From Armatimonas sp043757465 (lineage in GTDB: Bacteria > Armatimonadota > Armatimonadia > Armatimonadales > Armatimonadaceae), in contig NZ_JAYVPL010000075.1 of the NCBI RefSeq assembly GCF_043757465.1, positions 62,001 to 126,000 on the forward strand: DNA of 64,000 nucleotides, given 5' to 3'. The notes under the pieces are model-generated. The model saw nothing but the letters and a program-made list of their open reading frames with translations, did no database searches and was not told where the DNA came from. The translations under genes were made by a program, and so were the position numbers. This document shows, piece by piece, positions 7,722 through 15,949 of this stretch. Position 1 is the stretch's first letter, and every line of letters starts with the position of its first letter.

Positions 7722-9134
7722 TCACGCAAGAATCGTCTTGATGACCTCGCCGCTGACATCGGTGAGGCGCATGTTTCTGCCGCTGTAGGGATAGGTGAGC
7801 TTGGTGTGATCCATGCCCATTAAGTGCAAGACCGTAGCATTGAGATCGTAGACCGTCTGGACATTCTCCGACGCGATATACCCCAGCTCGTCCGACGCGC
7901 CGTAGATCGTGCCGCCTTTGATGCCCGCGCCCGCCAGCCAGACCGAGAACGCCTTTGGGTTGTGGTCGCGCCCCGTGCCGCCCTCCGTGAAGGGCATGCG
8001 GCCAAACTCGGTATGAAAGACGACTAGAGTGTCGTCGAAGAGGCCGCGCTGCTTGAGATCTTTGAGCAAACCGGCGACGGGAACATCAATCTCGCGAGCG
8101 CGTTTTTCGTGGTTGGCAACCATCCCGTTGTGCGCGTCCCAGCTCTGGTCAAACACCCCGCCACCGGAGTAGATCTGCACAAAGCGCACGCCGCGCTCGA
8201 CCAGCCGCCGCGCTAGAAGGCACTGCCGCCCGACGATCTCCGTCTCGGGCTTATCCATTCCGTAGAGCGCTTTGGTGGCCTCAGTTTCTTTACCGAGATC
8301 AACGGCCTCAGTGGCTTCGGACTGCATGCGGTAGGCCAGCTCGTAGGAGCGAATACGCGCCGCTAGCTCTTGTTCCTGGGGTCGCTCGCGAAGAAACTCA
8401 TCGTTGAGCTGGTGTAGGAAATCCAATTGCTCGCGCTGCTTTTCGGGCGAGAGGCCCGTGGGCGGCTTAAGATTGAGCACCGGCAGGCCTGTGCTGCGAA
8501 ACTGGACTCCCTGGTAGTTACTCGGCAGAAACCCCGCGCTCCAGTTACCCGCACCGCCACCGACCAAGGCACGCGGATCGGTCATGACTACGAAGGCGGG
8601 GAGGTTTTGGTTTTCGGTGCCTAGGCCGTAGCTCACCCAGCTTCCCAGCCCGGGACGGCCCGCCAGAATCGAGCCGGTGAGCATGTGGTACACAGCGGGC
8701 ACGTGGTTGTTGCTCTCTGAGCGCATCGAGCGAATCAGTCCCAGATCATCGGCGCAGGCTCCGATACGGGGCAGCAAGTCCGAGACCGGCATCCCGCACT
8801 TGCCGTAGTGTTTAAAAGCCCACGGGCTCTTCATCAGCTTGCCGGGTGCGCTCCGCCCACCCGTGTCGAACTCTTTTCTGCCTGCCACCGAGACACCATC
8901 TTGCTTGATCAGCTCGGGCTTAGGGTCAAACGTGTCCATGTGCGAGAGGCCGCCAAAGCAGAAGATAGAGATAACACGCCTTGCCTTCGCGGGAAAGTGC
9001 GGCTTTTTAGGCGCGAGCGGATCCGTACCTTGTGCGCGGCCTGCATCGGCCAGTAGCGTGTTGAGAGCCAGTGCGCCAATGCCACCCCCTGCACGGGTGA
9101 GGAACTCACGTCGGGGAAGATAGCCAGATTTCAT
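7722..9134 (-). CDS. DUF1501 family exported protein
   Basis: A 470-residue protein of the DUF1501 family (alkaline-phosphatase-superfamily fold), function not established. It begins with a Tat-type signal, MKSGYLPRREFLTRAGGGIG, with RR at residues 8-9. Family hallmarks include ISIFCFGGLSHMDTFDPKPEL near residue 55, the SNNHVPAVYHMLTGS region, and TEFGRMPFTEGGTGRDHNP near residue 375. In Planctomycetes and related phyla this gene is normally the direct partner of a PSD1 cytochrome gene; here the PSD1 gene is upstream but two defence-like genes lie between. Its ATG overlaps the stop of the RloB-like gene (ATGA), so translation is likely coupled. Confidence 0.9.
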   Translation of the reverse strand: MKSGYLPRREFLTRAGGGIGALALNTLLADAGRAQGTDPLAPKKPHFPAKARRVISIFCFGGLSHMDTFDPKPELIKQDGVSVAGRKEFDTGGRSAPGKLMKSPWAFKHYGKCGMPVSDLLPRIGACADDLGLIRSMRSESNNHVPAVYHMLTGSILAGRPGLGSWVSYGLGTENQNLPAFVVMTDPRALVGGGAGNWSAGFLPSNYQGVQFRSTGLPVLNLKPPTGLSPEKQREQLDFLHQLNDEFLRERPQEQELAARIRSYELAYRMQSEATEAVDLGKETEATKALYGMDKPETEIVGRQCLLARRLVERGVRFVQIYSGGGVFDQSWDAHNGMVANHEKRAREIDVPVAGLLKDLKQRGLFDDTLVVFHTEFGRMPFTEGGTGRDHNPKAFSVWLAGAGIKGGTIYGASDELGYIASENVQTVYDLNATVLHLMGMDHTKLTYPYSGRNMRLTDVSGEVIKTILA

Positions 9135-9706
9135 GAAAGTAGGATTCTTTCCATAAGCTGATAGATTTGGGTGCCCGGAAAGATGGGGATGGGAGTTGTA
9201 TGGCTACCCGGCAGTGCTTTAGCCCGACGAATCGCCGTTTCCATGTAGGGATGGAAATCTTCAACGGGTAAATTTGATTTATTGTAGCCTCCGAGCCTAG
9301 TTTTTAAGGCCATTTCTAGCTGGCTACACGTCTTCTGGTTTATATCTACTTCCTCCAGATGAAGCCAGAGCCAGAGCTCAAAGCAGGGATTACTAACAGC
9401 TAGGTGATAACCCTTTTGCCTCGCTCGCTGACAGACTTCCTGAAGGGCATGGTGGCGATCTACATCGAGGACAAGCCAGAACTCCCCGCCCTCTAATCCG
9501 CGATTGGTTGCCAGAAAACTATCCATTCGCTTCTCAATGTGCTGAGGGGCGGAGAAGCCATTTTCGGTGGAGAGGATTTCGAGGTCGATTTTACCATCGC
9601 GTAACGGTTTGAAATACTGCTCCTCGGTATGCTCCCCTTCGACGGCCAGGACGATCATGAGCGAGTTCGGTTTCCGGGTATTGGCACTACGCGGCAGAAT
9701 CAGCAT
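9131..9706 (-). CDS. RloB/AbiLii-like TOPRIM-type protein
   Basis: A 191-residue protein of the RloB family, the second component of AbiL-type abortive-infection systems and a common partner of AAA ATPases near restriction loci. Visible family motifs are VLAVEGEHTEEQYFKPL (residues 19-35, with the E-G-x-x-T-E signature), LVLDVDRHH (Asp81 and Asp83, the acidic pair of a TOPRIM-like metal site) and VSNPCFELWLWLH (residues 104-116). A nucleic-acid cleaving role is inferred from the fold. Its start lies inside the end of the ATPase gene (20-base overlap) and its stop overlaps the DUF1501 start, so all three are probably co-transcribed. Confidence 0.85.
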   Translation of the reverse strand: MLILPRSANTRKPNSLMIVLAVEGEHTEEQYFKPLRDGKIDLEILSTENGFSAPQHIEKRMDSFLATNRGLEGGEFWLVLDVDRHHALQEVCQRARQKGYHLAVSNPCFELWLWLHLEEVDINQKTCSQLEMALKTRLGGYNKSNLPVEDFHPYMETAIRRAKALPGSHTTPIPIFPGTQIYQLMERILLS

Positions 9707-10901
9707 CGTTGCCTTCCTCGCGTATCGTGTGGTAAAAGCGACGTGCCCCTAAACGCGGAACACCATTGAACCAGCCGTGCAAGTAGGCTTTCTGGAGATT
9801 CGTTCCCGGTTCGATTTTATACTCAACCAACGAAGCCAATTCCGACGCACCTTCTTTATTTTTAGTCACCAACCAAACTTCATCCCGGCGCAAGAGATCA
9901 TCTTCCAGTAGATTATCATTGTGCGTTGTAAAGATTAATTGGCTCTGATTTCGTGAATTTTGAATCCAATCTTCAATGAAGTATCGGAAAATTTCAGGAT
10001 GAAGAGACTGATCTATCTCATCAATAGAAAGAGCAAGGGGCGTATGGAAAGACGTAAATGTTATTGGCCAGAGGTTTATCAGTCGTCGTGTTCCTTCCGA
10101 TTCCTGTTCTGGAGAGAAAGAAACACTATCTTTACCATGAATAGCTTGGAGAGATGCTGCTCCACTGATGGGATCTCTAAACAGATTAATTTCTTTTATG
10201 CCTGTATCTGCGGTTCTAAGAAACGAGCCCAAGGTATCAAAAAAATTCTGGGTCAGCCTATTGAAATTTTCTGGAGGTTTAAAAGCTTCTAATGAGATGG
10301 ATATACCCATCTGAAACCACTCTACTATTTCTAGAGGGTAGCTGACGTTCCTTTCCGCAGCTTCTGTCAAAAAAAGCTGGTTTGACCGAGTTCCTTCTTT
10401 AATAAATTGTAGACGGTCGGGGCTACTGCCAAGAAAAGATGCATTTATGACAGTTATAGAGATTTCAGTTTTGATTTCAGTATTTTTTCTGTCAAAAATA
10501 ACTTCATCGGATGATGCGTCTTTCAGCCACTCATGTAAGATTGAATTATTATCACAGATAAAACCATAGCAAATTGGATGGTTATTTATCAGGAAAACAA
10601 ACTCAAACTCACTCGGTTTTTCTTGTGTCTCTTGGTCAAGAAGAAAGGGACTGTTCTGAATATTTTCTCCCACTTGTGTCCCGTTGATAATTAGCCTTTG
10701 GGCAAAGGCCATGGCTTTTAGGAGATTTGATTTCCCGGAGGCGTTTGCTCCATAGATTGCAGCGACGCGCAGGACGCTGAGGTTGTCGTTGATCTTGACG
10801 ACGCGATCTTGGTGGCCGGGCTCGTCGGGGGAGGCGACCATGCTGAAGGTTGTCTTCTCCCGGAACGAGAGAAAATTGCCTACGGTGAATTGAATCAGCA
10901 T
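9687..10901 (-). CDS. AAA15-type ATPase (AbiLi/RloA-like), defence ATPase
   Basis: A 404-residue SMC/ABC-like ATPase. Residues 1-20 have the typical start MLIQFTVGNFLSFREKTTF; Walker A is IYGANASGKSNLLKAM (GANASGKS at 51-58); the Walker B region reads LALSIDEIDQSLHPEIF near residue 300, followed by the switch-like IFTTHNDNLLEDD. This is the overlapping-nuclease-family AAA15/AAA21 architecture, without the TOPRIM nuclease, which is supplied by the RloB-like gene. The base composition is visibly richer in A and T than the neighbours, a sign of recent transfer. The start at 10901 is favoured over an ATG 36 bases upstream by the family start and by a TATCTT box 7 bases before it. Confidence 0.85.
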   Translation of the reverse strand: MLIQFTVGNFLSFREKTTFSMVASPDEPGHQDRVVKINDNLSVLRVAAIYGANASGKSNLLKAMAFAQRLIINGTQVGENIQNSPFLLDQETQEKPSEFEFVFLINNHPICYGFICDNNSILHEWLKDASSDEVIFDRKNTEIKTEISITVINASFLGSSPDRLQFIKEGTRSNQLFLTEAAERNVSYPLEIVEWFQMGISISLEAFKPPENFNRLTQNFFDTLGSFLRTADTGIKEINLFRDPISGAASLQAIHGKDSVSFSPEQESEGTRRLINLWPITFTSFHTPLALSIDEIDQSLHPEIFRYFIEDWIQNSRNQSQLIFTTHNDNLLEDDLLRRDEVWLVTKNKEGASELASLVEYKIEPGTNLQKAYLHGWFNGVPRLGARRFYHTIREEGNDADSAA

Positions 10902-10908
10902 GGTTCTT

Positions 10909-10914
10909 AAGATA
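10909..10914 (-). promoter_or_regulatory. -10 box (TATCTT) for the AAA-RloB cassette
   Basis: TATCTT on the minus strand ends 7 bases before the ATG at 10901. It would give the cassette its own leaderless promoter, just downstream of the PSD1 gene end. Confidence 0.5.
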
Positions 10915-10943
10915 CGCTCCAAAAATGTAAACGTCAATGGGAC

Positions 10944-13088
10944 TCAGGGGACATAGACAAACTCATTTAGATTTATCAGCGTGTGACAGAACTCGGGTAG
11001 TGAGCGCGTCTTGAGAAAATGCAGGCTGAGCTGGCGCTCTTTTTCGGTAGGGCCTCGGCCAAAGCACAGCCGATACGCACGATCTACTTGCGCCCAAGTA
11101 TCGCCGGAGCGCTCGCGTTTCAGTCGCTCAGCGAAGAGCCCGGCCTGGCGCAAGATCAAGGGATCGTTGAGGAGCATTAGTGCTTGGAGTGGCGTTGTGG
11201 TGATATTGCGCTGGGCGACTGTGTAGGTGATCTCCGGGCAGTCGAAGACCTCTAGCTGAGGCAATAGCAGCGAGCGCTTGACTTTCACGTAGACACTGCG
11301 CCGCCAGGTCTTAGGACTATCCTCGCCCTCGGGCCAGTTCATGCCCTGGAAAGTGTCGGCGCGTAGGGTGGGATCCACAGGGGGGTAGACTGCCGGTCCA
11401 CCCATCTCTAGGTTCAGTGTCCCCGCGACTGCGAGCAGGCTATCGCGAACCGCCTCGCCCTCCAGCCGCCGTACGGGCATGCGCCAGAGGAGCTTGTTGA
11501 GTGGGTCGGCCTTGAGCGCATCAGTCCGAATGTTGGAGGCTTGCCGGTAGGTTTTCGAGAGAAGCATCAGGCGATGCAACGATTTGATGCTCCAGCCGCT
11601 CTCGATAAACTGCTGGGCAAGCGTGTCCAGCAGCTCAGGGTGCGTTGGTAGATCGCCGTTGAGTCCAAAGTTGCTGGTGGAGGCAACCAGTCCGCGCCCA
11701 AAGTGGTGCTGCCAGACACGGTTCACTAGGACACGCACCGTGAGGGGGTTCTCTTTGGCTGTCAGCCACTGTGCCAGCGCCGCGCGTCGGCCCGTGGTTT
11801 TGGCGTCTGTGAGGGCGGCACCAACTTCCTCCTGACCACCGGGTAGCGAGCAGATAAAGCCGGGCTTGATCTCTTTATCGGGCTGGTAGGCATCGCCGCG
11901 CCGGAGCAAGAACGACGGGCCGAACGTGCCCCCTTTATCTGTCACTGCCTGGGCTTTTCCGCCGGGAATATCCACCTCGCGGCGCTCGGTGGGGGCAAAG
12001 ATCGCGGCAAGCCGGTAGTAGTCGGTCATCTTCACCGGGTCGTACTTATGGTCGTGGCAGCGCGCACAACCAACGGTGAGGCCGAGCACCACGGAGCTCG
12101 TGGTAGCGACCAAATCATCTAGCTCGTTGGCGCGGGTGCGGGCGTTGTTTTCCACAATGTCCTGCGGGCCACACGCCAGGTAGCCCGTCGCGATCCAGGC
12201 GTTATTATCGCTGGGCATGAGCTCGTCGCCCGCAATTTGCAGCCGCACGAACGCATCGTAGGGCATGTCTTTGTTGAACGCGTCAATCACCCAGTCCCGG
12301 TAGCGCCACATCAAGTTCCGGTCTTTATCGCCCTCGAATCCGCCCGAGTCGGCGTAGCGTGCCAGGTCCAGCCAGTGCCGCCCCCAGCGCTCGCCGTAGC
12401 GCGGGCTTGCCAGGAGCGTCTCAATGAGGTTCTCATAGGCCTTCGGGTCGGTATCGCGCACAAATGCCTCGACATCTTCCGGCGCAGGGGGTAGCCCCCA
12501 CAGATCGGCATAGACACGGCGAATGAGTACCCGGCGCGGTGCAGGCGGCGAGAGAGAGAGCCCGGCGGCCTTGAGCTTGGCCGTGATGAAGGGGTCTATA
12601 CCGGCCCCCTGGCCCCCGCTCAGCGGGGGAAGCGCTTTGAATGACCACCAGACTTGCTTCTGTGCCGTCTCTAGTTTGGCCGAGCTGCCCCAAGGCGCGC
12701 CGCCGTCCATCCAGAGCTTGAGGATCTGAATCTCGCTCGCCGGGAGCTTTCCGCCCGGGGGCATCAGGGGGGCGCGGCTTCCGGTGAGGAGCTTGTGCAG
12801 CAGGCTTTTCTCGGCACTACCCGGGACAATCGCCACGCCGCGTGTGCCGCCTTTGACGGCACTCTCGCGGCTCCGCAGGTCGAAGTGGGAGAGCTGGATA
12901 TCTACGCCGTGGCAGCCGAGGCAGTGCTTCTCCAGGATCGGTTTTACTTTGCTCTCAAAGTACACCGCGTCCACTTTAACCACTTTCTCAGCGGGCTTGG
13001 TCAGCTTCTGGGCATCGGCGGTGCGCAGGGAACAGAGCCCGAGAAGTGCACTGAGCCCCAGTACCGAAAGCCGTCCTCGCCAGTTCAT
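10944..13088 (-). CDS. Planctomycete-type cytochrome c, DUF1549 and DUF1553 (PSD1) protein
   Basis: A 714-residue exported protein. Residues 1-25 are a signal peptide (RLSVLGLSALLGLCSL). Then come a PSCyt1 haem domain (ILEKHCLGCHGVDIQLSHFD, CxxCH), a PSCyt2/DUF1549 domain (RRVYADLWGLPPAPEDVEAF, SPRYGERWGRHWLDLARYAD) with a second haem site GCARCHDHKYDPV, and the C-terminal PSD1/DUF1553 domain (RVLVNRVWQHHFGRGLVAS). Such proteins act outside the cytoplasm and are paired with DUF1501 proteins, perhaps in oxidative or hydrolytic polysaccharide use; the reaction is unknown. The start at 13088 is set by TATAAT 6 bases upstream and by the signal peptide. A short inserted GGQGAG stretch is noted separately. 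Confidence 0.92.
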   Translation of the reverse strand: MNWRGRLSVLGLSALLGLCSLRTADAQKLTKPAEKVVKVDAVYFESKVKPILEKHCLGCHGVDIQLSHFDLRSRESAVKGGTRGVAIVPGSAEKSLLHKLLTGSRAPLMPPGGKLPASEIQILKLWMDGGAPWGSSAKLETAQKQVWWSFKALPPLSGGQGAGIDPFITAKLKAAGLSLSPPAPRRVLIRRVYADLWGLPPAPEDVEAFVRDTDPKAYENLIETLLASPRYGERWGRHWLDLARYADSGGFEGDKDRNLMWRYRDWVIDAFNKDMPYDAFVRLQIAGDELMPSDNNAWIATGYLACGPQDIVENNARTRANELDDLVATTSSVVLGLTVGCARCHDHKYDPVKMTDYYRLAAIFAPTERREVDIPGGKAQAVTDKGGTFGPSFLLRRGDAYQPDKEIKPGFICSLPGGQEEVGAALTDAKTTGRRAALAQWLTAKENPLTVRVLVNRVWQHHFGRGLVASTSNFGLNGDLPTHPELLDTLAQQFIESGWSIKSLHRLMLLSKTYRQASNIRTDALKADPLNKLLWRMPVRRLEGEAVRDSLLAVAGTLNLEMGGPAVYPPVDPTLRADTFQGMNWPEGEDSPKTWRRSVYVKVKRSLLLPQLEVFDCPEITYTVAQRNITTTPLQALMLLNDPLILRQAGLFAERLKRERSGDTWAQVDRAYRLCFGRGPTEKERQLSLHFLKTRSLPEFCHTLINLNEFVYVP

Positions 13089-13094
13089 AGGCTT

Positions 13095-13100
13095 ATTATA
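13095..13100 (-). promoter_or_regulatory. -10 box (TATAAT), leaderless start of the PSD1 gene
   Basis: Consensus TATAAT on the minus strand ends 6 bases before the ATG at 13088, so transcription should start at or next to the start codon. Confidence 0.72.
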
Positions 13101-13116
13101 TCCGAGGGCCACATGG

Positions 13117-13122
13117 TATCCT
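13117..13122 (+). promoter_or_regulatory. -10 box (TATCCT), leaderless start of argS
   Basis: TATCCT ends 7 bases before the argS ATG at 13130. Together with the divergent PSD1 box the two promoters share a gap of only 41 bases. Confidence 0.6.
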
Positions 13123-13129
13123 GAACCCC

Positions 13130-14896
13130 ATGAACTTGAACTATGTCTTTGACCGCCTGCGGGCGGAGGCGACCCTCGCACTGGTTGCCACGGGGTTGAT
13201 TGAGACGTCGGCAATTGCGCTGGCGGAGCCTAAAAACCGAGAGCTGGCGGACCTTGCTTGCCCTATTTTCGCGGCGGCAAAAGCTGCGGGTGAAGCCCCT
13301 CCGGTGTTTTCGCAGCGGCTCGCCGCCGCCGTTCGTCTGGAGAGCAGCGGGCTACTGGCGACCGTTGAGGCCGCCGGTGGGTTTGTGAACTTCACGGTTC
13401 ATCCTGAGGCGCTCGCGAGGGCGGTGCTGGAGGAAGTGACGCGCCTGGGCGATGCGTTTGGCAAAGACAGCTCGGTAGGCAGCGGCGAAAAAGTGATTGT
13501 CGAGTACAGCTCGCCCAATATCGCCCGAAAGATGCATGTCGGGCACCTACGCTCCACGGTGATCGGGCACAGTCTGCGGCTTATCTTCGAGGCGCTGGGC
13601 TACGACGTTATCGCGGACAATCATCTGGGAGACTGGGGGACGCAGTTTGGGATGCTGCTCGCCGCCATTGATCTGTGGAAACTCACGCCCTGGGACGACC
13701 CGGATCCCGTGCAGAGCCTGGTGCTGGTCTACGCAAGGTACAACAGCGAGGCCAAAGAGGACGAGAGCCTCAAGGACCTGGCACGGGCCTGGTTCAAGAA
13801 ACTGGAAGACGGTGATGTGTGGGCGCGGCAGACGTGGCAGACGCTCATTGATATCACGATGGCGGAGTTTAGCCGCACCTACGAGCGGCTCGGGGTGCGT
13901 TTTACGACTCAGCACGGGGAGAGCTACTTTGAGGGGATGATGCCCGCCGTGATGGCCGAGGCCGTTGAGAAAGGTGTCGCGTATCGGGACGCGGGCGGCG
14001 CACTGGTCGTGGGGTTCGACGACAAGCTGCCGAGCTGCCTTTTGCAAAAGTCCGATGGGGGAACGCTCTACCAGACCCGCGATGCGGCGACCTGTCTGTA
14101 TCGCCTAGAACACTACGCTCCGGCGCGCAATATCTACGTGGTCGGGGCCGAGCAGAAGCTACACTTTCAGCAGGTCTTTGAGATTGTGCGGCGTATGGGC
14201 TACGCAAAAATCGCCGATGTCAGCATCCATATTAGTTTTGGGAAAGTCAGCCCGCCCAACGGCGGACGCTTCTCCATGCGCGAGGGCAATGTCGTCTTTC
14301 TGAATGATGTGCTGGACGAAGCCGTGGAGCGTGCCGAGGCCAAGATGCGGGCAAGTATCGCCGACGGACGCTCGGAGATTACCGAGGCGGAGATTCTGGA
14401 GGTCTCGGAGATGCTGGGCGTGGGCGCGGTGATCTACGCCGATCTCTTTCAGGGGCCGGATCGAAATATCACCTTCGACTGGGACAAGATGCTGGCAGAT
14501 CAAGGCAACACGGCGATGTATCTCCAGTACGCCTACGCCCGCTGCCAGAGCATTCTAAGGAAATCTGCCTCACCCCTGCCCCGGGTACCCTCTGGGTGCG
14601 GCTTCGCGAAGGGGGATGTATTGGTGCATCCGGCGGAGCAGGCCGTGCTCAAGCAGCTTGCCCGAATGCCGCACGCGGTTCGGGAGGCGGGCGACAAGTA
14701 CCTGCCCGCGACGGTTGCCGACTGGACTTACCAGCTCGCCAAGGCATTCTCGACATTCTACGACCAGTGCCCGGTGCTGAAAGACGATGTCCCTGAGGAG
14801 AATAAGCTTGCTCGGCTGGCGCTGGTGGGCGCGACGGCACAGGGCCTGAGGAACGGGCTGGCGCTCCTGGGGATTCGCGCCCCCGAGCGGGTGTGA
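13130..14896 (+). CDS. argS: Arginyl-tRNA synthetase
   Basis: A 588-residue class I synthetase that charges tRNA-Arg with arginine. The N-terminal 95 residues are the Arg-specific additive domain. The nucleotide-binding signature is VEYSSPNIARKMHVGHLRST, with HVGH (residues 136-139) as the HIGH motif. The KMSKS-like loop is replaced by RFSMREGN as is common in ArgS. The C-terminal anticodon-binding helical domain begins at MYLQYAYARCQSILRK and ends with the typical LALLGIRAPERV. Between them, after LRK, lies an unusual 15-residue segment SASPLPRVPSGCGFA encoded by palindromic DNA; see findings. The short start, MNLNYVFDRL, is fixed by the adjacent promoter. Confidence 0.97.
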   Translation: MNLNYVFDRLRAEATLALVATGLIETSAIALAEPKNRELADLACPIFAAAKAAGEAPPVFSQRLAAAVRLESSGLLATVEAAGGFVNFTVHPEALARAVLEEVTRLGDAFGKDSSVGSGEKVIVEYSSPNIARKMHVGHLRSTVIGHSLRLIFEALGYDVIADNHLGDWGTQFGMLLAAIDLWKLTPWDDPDPVQSLVLVYARYNSEAKEDESLKDLARAWFKKLEDGDVWARQTWQTLIDITMAEFSRTYERLGVRFTTQHGESYFEGMMPAVMAEAVEKGVAYRDAGGALVVGFDDKLPSCLLQKSDGGTLYQTRDAATCLYRLEHYAPARNIYVVGAEQKLHFQQVFEIVRRMGYAKIADVSIHISFGKVSPPNGGRFSMREGNVVFLNDVLDEAVERAEAKMRASIADGRSEITEAEILEVSEMLGVGAVIYADLFQGPDRNITFDWDKMLADQGNTAMYLQYAYARCQSILRKSASPLPRVPSGCGFAKGDVLVHPAEQAVLKQLARMPHAVREAGDKYLPATVADWTYQLAKAFSTFYDQCPVLKDDVPEENKLARLALVGATAQGLRNGLALLGIRAPERV

Positions 14897-14918
14897 AAGG
14901 CACCTCGTCCGTTCGGTC

Positions 14919-15881
14919 TTATCCTCCTCGGAACCGTCCGGAGCTACCGACGAGGGGGAGTGTCACCGGGGTGAGGGTCGGCTGGTTGTAGAGCCGTCTG
15001 CGTCCGTGGTAGATTGTCAGGCCCTTGTCACCGTCCTCGTAGGTGTCGGTTGGGTGCGCCGGGTCATCCCACACAATGGTCGTGTTGTGGAAGCCCTGGA
15101 GACAGAAGCTGGAGAGCCCCAGAAAGTTATCGGGTGTGAGGGTGAGCACCTCGCCCGTGAAACTCGCTCCCACCAGCCGCTCACGGATGAGTGCATCCCA
15201 CGCCGGGCAGTCATCGCGCGGCGCATCGAAGTTAGCATCATCAAAACTTGCACGTGGGTCGGTTCCCTTGCTGGTTGGTGCGATCCCGCGCCAACGCAGT
15301 GCCTGGCTGTGGGCGAACAGCCGGGTCAGCCACGGGTCGGGGCAGTCAAAGAGAAGCGTATTGCTTGCGCACCAGCGCTCGAAGTACTGCACATGCACGG
15401 CTGCAGGGCGGCTCTCAAAGAACCAGCGCGTGGCATTTTTAAACGCCTCCTCTTGCGTGGTCGCCACCGACAGCGTAAAGTTGCGCGCAATGCAGGCATC
15501 CGCGGGCAAGTGGATCAGGAGATCATCGAGTGGCGGCATGCAGCGGTGCACCCAGCCCGCCTCGCTCGGCCCGTTTTTGTGGCTCCAGCGGGGCGCAAGC
15601 TCGACAAAGACCGTGTCCGAAGAGGGGTTTCTGATAAGTAGTGAAGCGACCTGTGTGCCATCCTGCGCCACGAAACTATCCTGCACGAGCTGTAGTTCTG
15701 AAAACTCCGCACGCCCGTAGAGGCTACTATGGCTAGGCCGCCAGTGCCCGTCGGCAGGGAGCAGGGGCTCGTGATTATCGGTAATAATGTCCAACGTGAG
15801 TGTGTCTGCACCCCACTTGTCCCGGCGGAGGGGGCGGCGCAGAAGGTCATCGAGGCCGAAGTAGCGGGGATCAAGAATCAT
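14919..15881 (-). CDS. Six-hairpin glycosidase-like protein lacking the barrel (hypothetical)
   Basis: A 320-residue protein that I do not recognise with certainty. The first two thirds are beta-rich and resemble the N-terminal super-sandwich of (alpha/alpha)6 glycosidases, including CPDPWLTRLFAHSQALRWRG, similar to the entry into their barrel. The C-terminal 80 residues (PTDTYEDGDKGLTIYHGRR) look like a terminal beta-sandwich of similar enzymes. The catalytic barrel expected between them is absent, so this may be a shortened remnant or a binding protein. No signal peptide is visible. The start is supported by TAAAAT 6 bases upstream. It converges with argS and is divergent from cdaA. Confidence 0.5.
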   Translation of the reverse strand: MILDPRYFGLDDLLRRPLRRDKWGADTLTLDIITDNHEPLLPADGHWRPSHSSLYGRAEFSELQLVQDSFVAQDGTQVASLLIRNPSSDTVFVELAPRWSHKNGPSEAGWVHRCMPPLDDLLIHLPADACIARNFTLSVATTQEEAFKNATRWFFESRPAAVHVQYFERWCASNTLLFDCPDPWLTRLFAHSQALRWRGIAPTSKGTDPRASFDDANFDAPRDDCPAWDALIRERLVGASFTGEVLTLTPDNFLGLSSFCLQGFHNTTIVWDDPAHPTDTYEDGDKGLTIYHGRRRLYNQPTLTPVTLPLVGSSGRFRGG

Positions 15882-15887
15882 GAACCC

Positions 15888-15893
15888 ATTTTA
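15888..15893 (-). promoter_or_regulatory. -10 box (TAAAAT) for the glycosidase-like gene
   Basis: TAAAAT on the minus strand ends 6 bases before the ATG at 15881, again a leaderless arrangement. Confidence 0.5.
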
Positions 15894-15931
15894 CCTGCTA
15901 GGGACGAAGCAAAATGGAGGCGACCGTCGGG

Positions 15932-15937
15932 TATACT
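15932..15937 (+). promoter_or_regulatory. -10 box (TATACT) of the cdaA-cdaR-glmM operon
   Basis: TATACT ends 12 bases before the ATG at 15950. The transcript leader would be only a few bases long and excludes the in-frame ATG at 15914. Confidence 0.55.
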
Positions 15938-15949
15938 GGTAGCTGTCCC

